A DNA stretch of 64,000 nt from positions 186,001 to 250,000 of the forward strand of contig CP022585.1 in NCBI GenBank assembly GCA_002243285.1. The letters are read 5' to 3'. The DNA comes from Candidatus Fluviicola riflensis (GTDB taxonomy: Bacteria > Bacteroidota > Bacteroidia > Flavobacteriales_D > Crocinitomicaceae). A program made the position numbers and the translations under genes. Positions 28,008 to 36,233 of this stretch are shown piece after piece. Below the pieces are notes generated by a model. That model made no database searches and was not told the DNA's origin. It was given only the letters and a program-made list of their open reading frames with translations. Within the stretch, counting starts at the first letter, position 1. Each line of letters begins with the position of its first letter.

Positions 28008-29028
28008 CGAGTTTGAATTTTACTGCGTTGAGTGTCCAGGCGCCAATTAAGGCTAAAATGGCCCATAAAATGAACGGAACAATCGTAACGGGTGGTTCGG
28101 CGCCAAAATGCGTGTCTTCCATTTTACGCTTTTCCAGTTTATCTATTTCGCCGTATATGGTTGATAAACTGTGCTCATCTGTTGCACGAAAGTATTTCCC
28201 GCCGGTTTCGTCAGCAATAGCTTTCAACGTGGCTTCGTCGATTTCTACGGGTAAACTTTCGTACGAAATCCCATACGGAGTCATTACCGGAGTAGGAGCT
28301 GTACTACGCGAACCGACGCCAATGGTATACACCCGGCATTTTTTCTCACGCGCCAGTTCGGCGGCTTCCATCGGTTCGATAGTACCTGCGTTGCTGCTGC
28401 CATCAGTGAGTAAAATAATGACTTTCGACTTCAGGCTATCGCTGCGCAAACGCGTTACAGCAACTCCCAAACCGTTTCCGACTGCCGTTCCAGGTTCCAG
28501 AAAACCTGGTTGTATTTCCGCAATTTGCTTTTTGAGCATCGGGTAATCCAACGTGGCCGGACAAGCGGTGTAAGCTTCACCTTCGTAAACCACCAAACCA
28601 ACGCGGTCGCCTTTTCGGGTGTCTACAAACTGCTGCGCGACCGATTTGGCAGCTTCCAGTCTGTTGGGTTGAAAATCCTGAGCCAGCATCGATCCCGAAG
28701 CATCAATTGATAAAATAATGTCAATTCCGTTTTTGTAGTCGATTTTCGGCGGATCATAACCCGAATGATAGGGTTTACACATCGCAACAACCATGCAGGA
28801 AACGGCGAAAATTTGCAGGAAAGCAATTCCCCAACGGAAATAACGAACCCAGTTTGTGCCGAGCGAATGTTGTTCTTCCTCCGAGCGCGAAAAGCGTAAA
28901 TGACCGGAATGATTGCGCGTGAGGTAATAATGAACAATGAAAATAACAGGCACGGCAAGCAGCAACCACAGCCATTCGGGGGCGTAGAAATCGTATTGCC
29001 AAATCGCTATGTTCCAGTATCTACTCAT
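28000..29028 (-). CDS. batA: BatA, membrane VWA-domain protein
   Basis: The 342-residue protein has N-terminal membrane helices (LWLLLAVPVIFIVHYYL and FLQIFAVSCMVVAMC), a VWA domain and a C-terminal helix (VPFILWAILALIGAWTL). The MIDAS motif DASGSM is at 109-114, with the matching threonine in PGTAVGNG and LLTDGSS. It is a paralogue of BatB, which follows with an 8 bp overlap, and the two probably form a membrane pair. Confidence 0.92.
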   Translation of the reverse strand: MSRYWNIAIWQYDFYAPEWLWLLLAVPVIFIVHYYLTRNHSGHLRFSRSEEEQHSLGTNWVRYFRWGIAFLQIFAVSCMVVAMCKPYHSGYDPPKIDYKNGIDIILSIDASGSMLAQDFQPNRLEAAKSVAQQFVDTRKGDRVGLVVYEGEAYTACPATLDYPMLKKQIAEIQPGFLEPGTAVGNGLGVAVTRLRSDSLKSKVIILLTDGSSNAGTIEPMEAAELAREKKCRVYTIGVGSRSTAPTPVMTPYGISYESLPVEIDEATLKAIADETGGKYFRATDEHSLSTIYGEIDKLEKRKMEDTHFGAEPPVTIVPFILWAILALIGAWTLNAVKFKLDD

Positions 29029-29935
29029 CGATCAATTCCAGCGGACTTAATTCCAGGATTAATTGTTCCATATAATTCATTCCCAGCACAATGCTTTCCT
29101 CGTCGGGAACGCCCAACGCAAATTTCACAATATCAGAATCTTGCAGCAACAGACGAATTCGCTCTAACGTCGGCTCGGGAATCTGTTTGGCACGAAGCAA
29201 AGTAATGGTTTCAAAGGTTGTCCGCTCCATGAGGTTTAATCCGTAACGGGCGCTTAAAAATGATCGTAGTAAAAACGAAAATTCAATATAATGACGGTTA
29301 ATATCGCCCTTTTTCCAGTATGCTTCCTTGCGCAAAGCATCCAAACCGAGTAACGATCTGTCTTTCAGCGAAAGCACCCGAACAACAGGTTTATTGTTGC
29401 GTTTGCGAATCCATAAAACAATGAAAATCGCCAATGGAATGAGTAAAGTCCACCACCAATCTTTTAACCAGCGCCAGTAGTCGGTTTCGATGACCACAGG
29501 CACTTCATCCAGTTCATCACCGATTTTTTTCTTTTCGAAGGAGACCGTGAGCAATGCAGGCTGAGCGCTGTAAACTGAATCCTGGAGCGCGATCTGAACA
29601 GTCGGGAAAATATAAACGCCCGTATCCCAGGCAGTAACGGTGTAGCGACCTTCCCAGATTCGCTGGCCGTTCTTTTTATACATTGTGTCTTTAAAACTCC
29701 CGATAATTTCCAGCGTTCCGTCTGTTGTGAGAGAAGAAGAATCGTTTTTGATCTCACATGGAATTTCACCCGAATAAGACTTAAAATCGACGTTCTTCGG
29801 TGCTTTTTTCAGTTGAATGGTCAAAACGACCTGCTCACCGATTTCACAATTGCTGGCGCTCCACCACGTGCGTAATTCCTGTCCGGACAATTGTCCTGAA
29901 ACCATCAATACCGCTATGTAGAACGTGAATTTCAT
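29021..29935 (-). CDS. Bat-operon membrane protein with periplasmic beta domain
   Basis: The start at 29935 overlaps the stop of the DUF58 gene as ATGA; the longer reading to 29998 lies inside that gene and is rejected. The 304-residue protein has a signal peptide (MKFTFYIAVLMVSGQLSGQE) and a beta-sandwich region resembling the N-terminal part of BatD (EIGEQVVLTIQLKKAPKNVD). One membrane helix follows (WWWTLLIPLAIFIVLWI), then a cytoplasmic helical domain. Position and topology resemble DUF4381-type proteins between DUF58 and BatA in other MoxR operons, but the family is not confirmed. Confidence 0.75.
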   Translation of the reverse strand: MKFTFYIAVLMVSGQLSGQELRTWWSASNCEIGEQVVLTIQLKKAPKNVDFKSYSGEIPCEIKNDSSSLTTDGTLEIIGSFKDTMYKKNGQRIWEGRYTVTAWDTGVYIFPTVQIALQDSVYSAQPALLTVSFEKKKIGDELDEVPVVIETDYWRWLKDWWWTLLIPLAIFIVLWIRKRNNKPVVRVLSLKDRSLLGLDALRKEAYWKKGDINRHYIEFSFLLRSFLSARYGLNLMERTTFETITLLRAKQIPEPTLERIRLLLQDSDIVKFALGVPDEESIVLGMNYMEQLILELSPLELIDE

Positions 29936-30801
29936 TTTCGTTGTTTGAACAAATGCATGAGCGGCATAAAAATGGAATTTCCACCTTTCAAAACACAAGT
30001 ATCAATGCCGAGTGAGTCGAAGATTTCCTTGTTGACTTCTTTACGTTTTTGCTGACGCTGAGCGTACTCGTGGCGCACATTAGCAGAAGAAGTATCCACC
30101 CAGGTCGTGCGGCCGGTTTCAGCATTGATCCACTGCACAAAACCAACATCCGGCAAACTGCTTTCACCTTCGTCCTCCAATTGCAAAGCCACTAAATCGT
30201 GTTTGCGCGAAAGTGTTACCAAACCATCTTTAATACTTGGCACATCCATGAAATCGCTGATGAGAAAACAGATACAGCGTTTTTTGTGCACGTTTACAGC
30301 ATATTTCATTCCGGCGTTCAGATCGGTCATCGCCTGATTTGGCTTAAAATAGATCAGCGCTTTCATCATGGCATAAACATGCTTCACACCTTTTTCAGCA
30401 GGAATGTATTTTTCCACTTTATCAGTGACGAAAATTGCGCCGACTTTATCATTTTTCTTCGCGGCTGAAAAAGCCAGGGTCGCTGCAGCTTCAACAGCTG
30501 TTGTAAATTTCGAATCATCAGTTTGTCCGAAATACATAGAACCCGAAAGGTCAATAATCAAAAGAACCGTGAGTTCGCGTTCCTCTTCAAAAATCTTCAC
30601 GTACGGTTCCTGAAAACGGGCCGTTACATTCCAGTCAATGCTTCGAACATCATCACCGAACTGGTAATTACGTACTTCACTAAACGACATACCACGTCCT
30701 TTAAACGCAGACTGGTATTCGCCCGAGAAGACCTGTTGGGTCAAGCCGCGAGTTTTCAGTTCTATGGTACGAACCCGTTTGAGTAAAGCCTGATGGTCCA
30801 T
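29932..30801 (-). CDS. DUF58 (VWA-like) protein of the MoxR operon
   Basis: The 289-residue protein carries the DUF58 signature RNYQFGDDVRSIDWNVTAR (44-62), followed by a VWA-like fold with a DLSGSM metal site (84-89) and CFLISDFMD. There is no signal peptide or membrane helix, so it acts in the cytoplasm. DUF58 proteins nearly always accompany MoxR ATPases and are thought to hand substrates or metal cofactors to them. It starts 5 bp after the moxR stop codon. Confidence 0.92.
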   Translation of the reverse strand: MDHQALLKRVRTIELKTRGLTQQVFSGEYQSAFKGRGMSFSEVRNYQFGDDVRSIDWNVTARFQEPYVKIFEEERELTVLLIIDLSGSMYFGQTDDSKFTTAVEAAATLAFSAAKKNDKVGAIFVTDKVEKYIPAEKGVKHVYAMMKALIYFKPNQAMTDLNAGMKYAVNVHKKRCICFLISDFMDVPSIKDGLVTLSRKHDLVALQLEDEGESSLPDVGFVQWINAETGRTTWVDTSSANVRHEYAQRQQKRKEVNKEIFDSLGIDTCVLKGGNSIFMPLMHLFKQRK

Positions 30802-30806
30802 AAGAA

Positions 30807-31823
30807 TCAGGGAACTTCGACCCGTTGGATCAATTGTTCGATCACTTTTTCAGCAGTCACACCGTCGGCTTCAGCCTCATACGTCAACCCGATCCGGTGA
30901 CGCAACACGTCCATACTAATGGCGCGTACATCCTCCGGAATTACAAAAGCGCGTCTTTCCAGGAAAGCATGTGCTTTGGCGGCTAATGCCAGATTAATAG
31001 TAGCACGAGGCGAACCTCCGTACGAAATGTATTTGGCCAATTGTCCGAGTCCGGCAACTTCAGGATTGCGTGAAGCAGCCACAATATCCACGATGTAGCG
31101 TTCTATTTTTTCATCCAGGTAAATCGAACGAGCCAGTTGTTTTCCTTTGATGATATCATCGGGGTGAATGCACGGCGAAACGGTCGCCAAACCTTCGGCC
31201 CGCACGTTGCTACGCAAAATCAGTTGTTCTTCCTGTTTCGACGGATAGCCCATGCTTACTTTCAGCATGAATCGGTCAACCTGTGCTTCCGGAAGCGGAT
31301 ACGTTCCTTCCTGTTCGATCGGATTTTGAGTTGCCATTACTAAAAACGGTTTCGGCAGTGCATAAGTCGTATCACCAATTGTAATCTGGCGTTCCTGCAT
31401 GGCTTCAAGCAATGCCGACTGCACTTTTGCAGGTGCGCGGTTGATTTCATCAGCTAACACAAAATTGGCGAAGATCGGCCCTTTTTTTACGGCAAACTGT
31501 TCTGCTTTTTGCTGATAGATCATGGTTCCCGTTACATCCGCAGGTAACAAATCGGGTGTAAACTGAATGCGTGAAAAATCGGCTGAGATCGCTTGTGAAA
31601 GTGTTTTAATCGCTAGTGTTTTTGCCAATCCGGGTACACCTTCCAATAGCACGTGACCATCAGCCAAAAGTGCGAGTAACAGGTTTTTCACCATCGCATC
31701 CTGACCAACTATGACTTTAGCGATTTCCTGACGTAAAAGTTCGAATTTGGCAGCTTCCTCCTTAATGGAAACCGAAAGCATTTGCAATTGTTCAGACGGA
31801 GTTAGTGCTGATGAATCTAACAT
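30807..31823 (-). CDS. moxR: MoxR-family AAA+ ATPase
   Basis: The 338-residue protein has Walker A GVPGLAKT (62-69), Walker B FVLADE (121-126), sensor 1 in VMATQNPIEQEGTYPLPEAQ, the arginine-finger region (DRFMLKVSMGYP) and a C-terminal lid with sensor 2 (GGSPRATINLALAAKAHA). MoxR ATPases act as chaperones that mature or insert cofactors into partner proteins, working with VWA proteins. It is the first gene of the seven-gene minus-strand operon ending with batD. Confidence 0.95.
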   Translation of the reverse strand: MLDSSALTPSEQLQMLSVSIKEEAAKFELLRQEIAKVIVGQDAMVKNLLLALLADGHVLLEGVPGLAKTLAIKTLSQAISADFSRIQFTPDLLPADVTGTMIYQQKAEQFAVKKGPIFANFVLADEINRAPAKVQSALLEAMQERQITIGDTTYALPKPFLVMATQNPIEQEGTYPLPEAQVDRFMLKVSMGYPSKQEEQLILRSNVRAEGLATVSPCIHPDDIIKGKQLARSIYLDEKIERYIVDIVAASRNPEVAGLGQLAKYISYGGSPRATINLALAAKAHAFLERRAFVIPEDVRAISMDVLRHRIGLTYEAEADGVTAEKVIEQLIQRVEVP

Positions 31824-32050
31824 AGTTTTTTGCCGTTTAAATACAGTTTTTGAGAACCGGGAATCCCAGTAACAACCGGGAGGGAGTTTTCGGTTCTAAT
31901 ATATTGCTTTCTGCCACAACGACATGACATTCATTCACAAAATATGTGAAACCCATTAGAGTCGATTATCGTAGCAAGCAGAGCAATAGTCGGCAAAGGT
32001 GTAAAAGAAAGAATTCACAACCTGTTAATTTTTGTTAAGTCGTCTTTTGA

Positions 32051-32203
32051 GATGTTTGATTTTTGATGATGGCTGTTTGATTAGCCCTTCGTACTAAACT
32101 AAACGATCTTTCTTCTTTTCCGGGGATTTTAAACTCTTTTTCGAGAACTTTCATCAAACATTCAAAATCCAACATCAAAAATCCAGCATTCAACATCAAA
32201 ATC
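32051..32203. repeat. AT-rich imperfect inverted repeat, copy C, in the moxR upstream region
   Basis: The 412 bp between moxR and the next gene hold a left arm (32051-32082, GATGTTTGATTTTTGATGAT and GTTTGATT) and an inverted right arm (32152-32203, with CATCAAACATTCAAAATCC and AACATCAAAATC). The composition resembles copies A and B. The rest of this gap (31824-32050) shows only a weak AGAACCG/CGGTTCT dyad at 31853-31897 and no clear promoter. Confidence 0.55.
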
Positions 32204-32235
32204 TTATATTCATCCTTTTTTTAACTTTCACCGCT

Positions 32236-32598
32236 ATGGAAGAGCACAAGTGCCTGGAATGCGGGCAAAAATTATCCGGAAGAAAAGATCAGAAATTCTG
32301 TTCCGATTATTGCCGCAACACGTTTAATAATCGTCTCAATGAAGACGCCACCAGTTACGTGCGCCGGATCAACAATATTTTACGCAAAAACCGACGAATT
32401 CTGGTCGCACTTAATCCATCCGGAAAACGAACCGTAGATGCCATCACCCTCGCCGAAGAAGGATTTAACTTCCATTATTTCACTAACATCTACCAAACCC
32501 AAAAAGGGAGCACCTATTATTTCTGCTACGATCAGGGCTACATGCGGGTCGAAAATGATCAATATGTGTTGGTGCAGAAACAGGATTATGTGAAATGA
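32236..32598 (+). CDS. Small zinc-ribbon protein
   Basis: The 120-residue protein opens with a CxxC...CxxxC zinc ribbon (CLECGQKLSGRKDQKFCSDY, then CRNTFNNR) of the kind grouped as DUF2116-like. A basic helical segment (RRINNILRKNRRILVAL) and a small beta-rich C-terminal half (YQTQKGSTYYFCYDQGYMRV) follow. Such ribbons usually contact nucleic acid or ribosomal proteins; the actual role is unknown. The stop codon lies 8 bp before the structured non-coding element. Confidence 0.8.
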   Translation: MEEHKCLECGQKLSGRKDQKFCSDYCRNTFNNRLNEDATSYVRRINNILRKNRRILVALNPSGKRTVDAITLAEEGFNFHYFTNIYQTQKGSTYYFCYDQGYMRVENDQYVLVQKQDYVK

Positions 32599-32605
32599 TT
32601 TCATT

Positions 32606-33080
32606 CCACTTTTTTCCAAAGCAAAAAAAGTGGAGCAAAAATGCTTTAGCGCCATTCCAAGCCGCTCGTCAAAAATGGCTTTATTCTGTGTTTTTAAGTC
32701 AAAAGTGGCAGATCGGGATCTGAAACGCAAGCGCTTTTGACAAAACACAACGAACAGCCATTTTTTTGACTTCGCTTCCTTGAATGGCGCGTCGTTCGCA
32801 ACCTCACCTTTTGGTAAGGATTTCAGATTTTGGTGACGGAGTAAAACCGACCATTAGAAAAGGTACTCCAAAATGGCATTAAGTAACGATCGTCAGAGAA
32901 CAAGGTGAAGTTAAGCGTGATCAAGACCCTGTTTGAGCTCAGTCATCGATTATCCGCGAAGAGGGTAATCGTCGATGACGTTTGCGAGTTGGGTTGAGAT
33001 AGCTTAACAAGCCAGAGTTCTCAAGATCGGGACTTACAGCCTTGATTTTTTGTCTACTTTTTTATCAAGAAAAAAGTAGA
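32606..33080. repeat. Structured non-coding element bounded by similar hairpins
   Basis: No credible gene lies in these 475 bp. Each end carries a hairpin of the same design: CCACTTTTTT (32606-32615) with AAAAAAGTGG (32624-32633), and TCTACTTTTTT (33053-33063) with AAAAAAGTAGA (33070-33080). Inside is a long imperfect stem, 32649-32695 against 32742-32790, sharing GCGCCATTC, TCAAAAA-TGGCT and GTGTTTT blocks. It encloses GTCAAAAG/CTTTTGAC and the dyad AGATCGGGATCT. A second nested stem pairs 32910-32929 with 32991-33008 around a GTCATCGA/TCGATGAC hairpin (32942-32979). It may be a non-autonomous repeat or a structured RNA. Confidence 0.6.
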
Positions 33081-33103
33081 GGAGCTTTAAAAATAAAGGT
33101 CAT

Positions 33104-33138
33104 AAAAAAACCCAAACACCTACTACAATGTTTGGGTT
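33104..33138 (-). terminator. Intrinsic terminator of the small RNA candidate
   Basis: AACCCAAACA (minus strand, 33138-33129) pairs perfectly with TGTTTGGGTT (33118-33109) around a 10-base loop. Seven T then follow on the minus strand (33110-33104). Confidence 0.8.
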
Positions 33139-33191
33139 ACATCATTTCATTTGGCAATTGTACAAATCAAATGATGAGCTGCTCTACTAAC
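33104..33191 (-). ncRNA. Candidate small RNA of about 88 nt with tRNA-like 5' end
   Basis: On the minus strand an exact -7 box (TACTTTTG, 33197-33204) is followed by a 5' segment resembling a tRNA D-arm (AGTTAGTAGAGCAGCTCAT). Next comes a 14 bp hairpin with one mismatch (33163-33176 pairing with 33140-33153), then a perfect 10 bp terminator stem and a run of seven T. Promoter box, internal hairpin and terminator within 100 bp form a complete small-RNA transcription unit. The D-arm likeness suggests descent from a tRNA gene, perhaps threonine type, but no acceptor stem or T-arm is present. The -33 TTG is not convincing. Confidence 0.6.
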
Positions 33192-33196
33192 TGCTA

Positions 33197-33204
33197 CAAA
33201 AGTA
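33197..33204 (-). promoter_or_regulatory. -7 box of the small RNA candidate
   Basis: The minus strand reads TACTTTTG, an exact TAnnTTTG match. The start site would fall near 33190. The nearest upstream TTG is too close (about 12 bp) to be a normal -33 element. Confidence 0.5.
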
Positions 33205-33590
33205 TTGATTTGTTTCAATCTCAGGCCTTTTGAAACCAAAAAAAATAGTTTTATTGAGTAAACGGTGTGTTTTCCCTATTGAAAAGACTACCTCAGTGAT
33301 TCTTCATGATTCAAATGCGTTGACACACCTTCGGCTTTTAAGTTTTAATAACACTGCATTTCGTTGTCGAAGGTTGAATTTTAGTAACTTCAAAGGTGTT
33401 TGTTGCATGCAAACAGGATGAGTAATTCATCGTATTGAAACCCTTTCTGCCCAAAGGGCTTAATCCAAAGAAGAAAACGGGTTTCGGATCGATAAAATCA
33501 AGACTATATGGAATTATTCTAAATAACCCTGTTTTGCCCGTGCTTACCGTTAAAATATATTAAATTCGCGGGTCTAAAAAATGGTAGATT
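33205..33590. other. Upstream region of the nuo operon
   Basis: No gene is seen in these 386 bp. Small dyads occur: GATGA/TCATC at 33418-33432, and GAAACCC/GGGTTTC at 33437-33485, enclosing CCCTTT/AAAGGG. The latter may fold in the nuo leader transcript. Confidence 0.45.
33534..33568 (+). promoter_or_regulatory. Possible nuo operon promoter
   Basis: TTG at 33534-33536 precedes TAAATTCG (33561-33568), one base from TAnnTTTG, with a rather long spacer of 24 bp. The nuoA ATG is 23 bp further on. This is the best candidate seen, but it is not strong. Confidence 0.35.
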
Positions 33591-33956
33591 ATGTCCTCTC
33601 CAAATGATTACATTCCGATACTCATACAAGCCGTTGTAGCACTGGGCTTTGTGGTAACGGTTCTTGTGGTGACTCATATCCTTGGTCCTAAGCTAAAAGG
33701 CAAGAAAAAAGATGCAAACTGGGAATGTGGAATCGAAGAAGTAGGAAACGCACGTTTCCCGGTTTCCATTCGGTATTTCATGACGGCAATTCTCTTCGTG
33801 TTATTCGACGTTGAGGTCATTTTCTTCTACCCATACGCCGTAAACTTCCGTGATTTGGAACTGGATGGCTTGTGGGCAGTAATGATATTTGTCGGGTTAT
33901 TCCTCACCGGATTTTTCTACGTACTCAAGAAAGGAGCTTTAGAATGGGAAAAGTAG
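33591..33956 (+). CDS. nuoA: NADH-quinone oxidoreductase subunit A
   Basis: The 121-residue membrane subunit of complex I has three membrane helices and the conserved NuoA motifs WECGIEEVGNARFPVSIRYF and LFDVEVIFFYPYA. It contributes to the quinone-site region where the membrane arm meets the peripheral arm. It is the first gene of the 14-gene nuo operon and overlaps nuoB by 13 bp. Confidence 0.95.
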   Translation: MSSPNDYIPILIQAVVALGFVVTVLVVTHILGPKLKGKKKDANWECGIEEVGNARFPVSIRYFMTAILFVLFDVEVIFFYPYAVNFRDLELDGLWAVMIFVGLFLTGFFYVLKKGALEWEK

Positions 33957-34495
33957 AAGTTATTAATGGCGTCGAGACGTTCAACGGAGAAGGTTTCCAG
34001 TTGGCGATGCTCGATAAAGTGATCGCAGCAGCGCGCGCCAATTCGGTGTGGCCGCTTCCGTTCGCTACCTCATGCTGTGGAATTGAGTACATGGCAACAA
34101 TGGGAACCAATTACGATGTCGCCCGTTTCGGAATGGAGCGTATGTCGTTTTCGCCGCGCCAGGCCGATTTGCTGATCGTGGCCGGAACTATTTCAAAGAA
34201 ACTGGCACCTATCCTGAAACAAGTGTATGAGCAAATGGCCGAACCGAAATGGGTTTTGTCTGTTGGTGCTTGTGCTTCTTCAGGTGGCATTTTCGATACA
34301 TACTCCGTATTACAAGGTATTGACCGCGTGATTCCTGTAGATGTTTACGTACCTGGTTGTCCGCCGCGTCCGGAACAGATCATCGAAGGAATTATGAACG
34401 TGCACCGTTTGGTGAAACACGAATCATTGCGTCGCCGGTATTCGGATGAATACAAACATTTGCTGACCAAATACAACCTGAACGAAGATGAGTAA
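33944..34495 (+). CDS. nuoB: NADH-quinone oxidoreductase subunit B
   Basis: The 183-residue subunit starts at the ATG at 33944 (MGKVEVINGVETF); a longer frame from 33872 lies inside nuoA. It holds the terminal N2 [4Fe-4S] cluster, with the double cysteine in PFATSCCGIEYM, plus VGACASSGG and YVPGCPPRPEQ. N2 passes electrons to quinone. Confidence 0.96.
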   Translation: MGKVEVINGVETFNGEGFQLAMLDKVIAAARANSVWPLPFATSCCGIEYMATMGTNYDVARFGMERMSFSPRQADLLIVAGTISKKLAPILKQVYEQMAEPKWVLSVGACASSGGIFDTYSVLQGIDRVIPVDVYVPGCPPRPEQIIEGIMNVHRLVKHESLRRRYSDEYKHLLTKYNLNEDE

Positions 34496-34997
34496 TCCCA
34501 TCACGAGCGACTTGCTCTTACAACGTCTGCAGGAACGTTTCGGTGAAGCGATTCTACAGCACGAATCACCTTACGATTTATTGACGGTTGAAGTCACACC
34601 TTCTTCCGCGCACGATATTATTAAGTGGCTGAAAGAAGACAATGAACTGGCGCTTTCATTCCTCACATTGCTTGGAGCGGTGCATTATCCCGATCAAACA
34701 GGTCGCGAAATGGCTGTGGTTTACCACTTGCATTCATTGGTTCACAATGTGCGTTTGCGTTTGAAAGCATTTTTGCCGATTGAAGATCCGAGTATTGCCA
34801 CCATTACCGATATTTATATAGGTGCCAATTGGCAGGAACGCGAAACCTTCGATTTTTTCGGGGTGAAATTCGTAGGACATCCGAACCTGGTGCGTATTCT
34901 CAATGAAGATTCCATGGATTATCATCCGATGCGTAAAGAATACCAGTTGGAAGATGCTACACGTGAAGATAAAGATGATCGCTTCTTCGGAAGGTAA
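34488..34997 (+). CDS. nuoC: NADH-quinone oxidoreductase subunit C
   Basis: This 169-residue hydrophilic subunit of the connecting module has the signature VYHLHSLVHNVRLRLKAFLP and the strongly conserved WQERETFDFFGVKFVGHPNL. It is separate from NuoD, unlike the fused NuoCD of enterobacteria. It overlaps nuoB by 8 bp and precedes nuoD by 11 bp. Confidence 0.95.
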   Translation: MSNPITSDLLLQRLQERFGEAILQHESPYDLLTVEVTPSSAHDIIKWLKEDNELALSFLTLLGAVHYPDQTGREMAVVYHLHSLVHNVRLRLKAFLPIEDPSIATITDIYIGANWQERETFDFFGVKFVGHPNLVRILNEDSMDYHPMRKEYQLEDATREDKDDRFFGR

Positions 34998-35008
34998 AAA
35001 CGGGAGTT

Positions 35009-36232
35009 ATGAGCGATATTGAACAAATAAAAAAGCAAAGCCTCTTTTCCAACGATACCATCGACGGAGAAATTGCTACGCTGAACTTAGGGCCTACACA
35101 CCCGGCAACACACGGTATTTTTCAAAACGTACTGAAAGTTGACGGTGAGAAAATCCTTTCATCCGAACAAACGGTAGGTTACATTCACCGTGCGTTTGAA
35201 AAACTGGCAGAACGCCGCCCGTATAATCAGATTACACCGATCACCGACCGTTTGAACTATTGTTCTTCACCAATCAATAACCTAGGTTGGGACATGACGG
35301 TTGAAAAACTCATCGGTGCCAGTGTTCCGAAACGCGTTGATTACATGCGCGTGATCATTATGGAGCTGGCGCGGATTGCCGATCACTTGGTGTGTAACTC
35401 GGTAATTGGAGTAGATACCGGAGCATTGACAGGATTTACCTACATGTTCCAACAGCGTGAAGCGATCTACGAACTATTCGAGGAAGTTTGCGGTGCACGT
35501 TTGACGACTAACATTGGCCGCATTGGCGGATTTGAACGCGATTTTTCACCGGTGTTCCACGAGAAACTAAAGAAATTCCTAAAAGAATTCCCGAAACATT
35601 TCAACGAATTCGACAGCTTGCTTTCGCGTAACCGCATTTTTATGGACCGTACCATCGGTGGTGGCCCAATTTCGGGCGAACGCGCTCTGGACTACGGTTT
35701 CACAGGTCCGAACCTGCGTGCTGCCGGCGTTGATTATGATGTGCGGGCAATGAACCCGTATTCTTCTTATGAAGATTTCGATTTCATCATTCCGGTTGGA
35801 ACACAAGGCGATACCTACGACCGTTTCCAGGTTCGTCAGGAAGAAATTCGCCAGAGTTTGGCCATCATCCACCAAGCTTACAACAATCTTCCAGAGGGAG
35901 ATTATTACTCGAAAGACATTCCCGAATTCTACCTTCCTGCAAAAGAAGATGTATACACCAAAATGGAAGCATTGATCTATCACTTTAAAATTGTGATGGG
36001 CGAAATTCCTGTTCCCGTTGGTGAAGTTTACCATAGCGTTGAAGGCGGAAACGGTGAATTAGGATATTATTTAATCAGTGATGGCGGACGCACTCCTTAC
36101 CGTTTGCAGTTCCGTCGACCTTGTTTCATTTATTACCAGGCATATCCGGAAATGATTACCGGACAAACCATCTCGGATGCAGTATTGACATTGAGTAGTT
36201 TGAATGTGATTGCCGGAGAATTGGACGCATAA
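35009..36232 (+). CDS. nuoD: NADH-quinone oxidoreductase subunit D
   Basis: The 407-residue 49-kDa-type subunit lines the quinone pocket with NuoB. Conserved stretches include LNLGPTHPATHGIFQNVLKV (quinone-pocket histidines), GYIHRAFEKLAE, TDRLNYCSS and the C-terminal RRPCFIYYQAYPEMITGQ. Its length is standard for an unfused NuoD. Confidence 0.96.
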   Translation: MSDIEQIKKQSLFSNDTIDGEIATLNLGPTHPATHGIFQNVLKVDGEKILSSEQTVGYIHRAFEKLAERRPYNQITPITDRLNYCSSPINNLGWDMTVEKLIGASVPKRVDYMRVIIMELARIADHLVCNSVIGVDTGALTGFTYMFQQREAIYELFEEVCGARLTTNIGRIGGFERDFSPVFHEKLKKFLKEFPKHFNEFDSLLSRNRIFMDRTIGGGPISGERALDYGFTGPNLRAAGVDYDVRAMNPYSSYEDFDFIIPVGTQGDTYDRFQVRQEEIRQSLAIIHQAYNNLPEGDYYSKDIPEFYLPAKEDVYTKMEALIYHFKIVMGEIPVPVGEVYHSVEGGNGELGYYLISDGGRTPYRLQFRRPCFIYYQAYPEMITGQTISDAVLTLSSLNVIAGELDA

Positions 36233-36233
36233 G

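Noticed and set aside
32380-32748. A 122-codon open frame on the minus strand across the zinc-ribbon gene and the structured element.
   Set aside because: It runs antisense to a clear gene and then through inverted-repeat DNA. The protein has no recognisable motif.
33139-33200. A functional tRNA gene on the minus strand, suggested by the D-arm-like sequence.
   Set aside because: There is no acceptor stem, normal anticodon arm or T-arm; an intrinsic terminator follows a different hairpin instead. It is better treated as a tRNA-like small RNA.
33042-33421. Two open frames of about 63 codons on the plus strand.
   Set aside because: They cross hairpins and the small RNA candidate and resemble no protein; they are chance frames.
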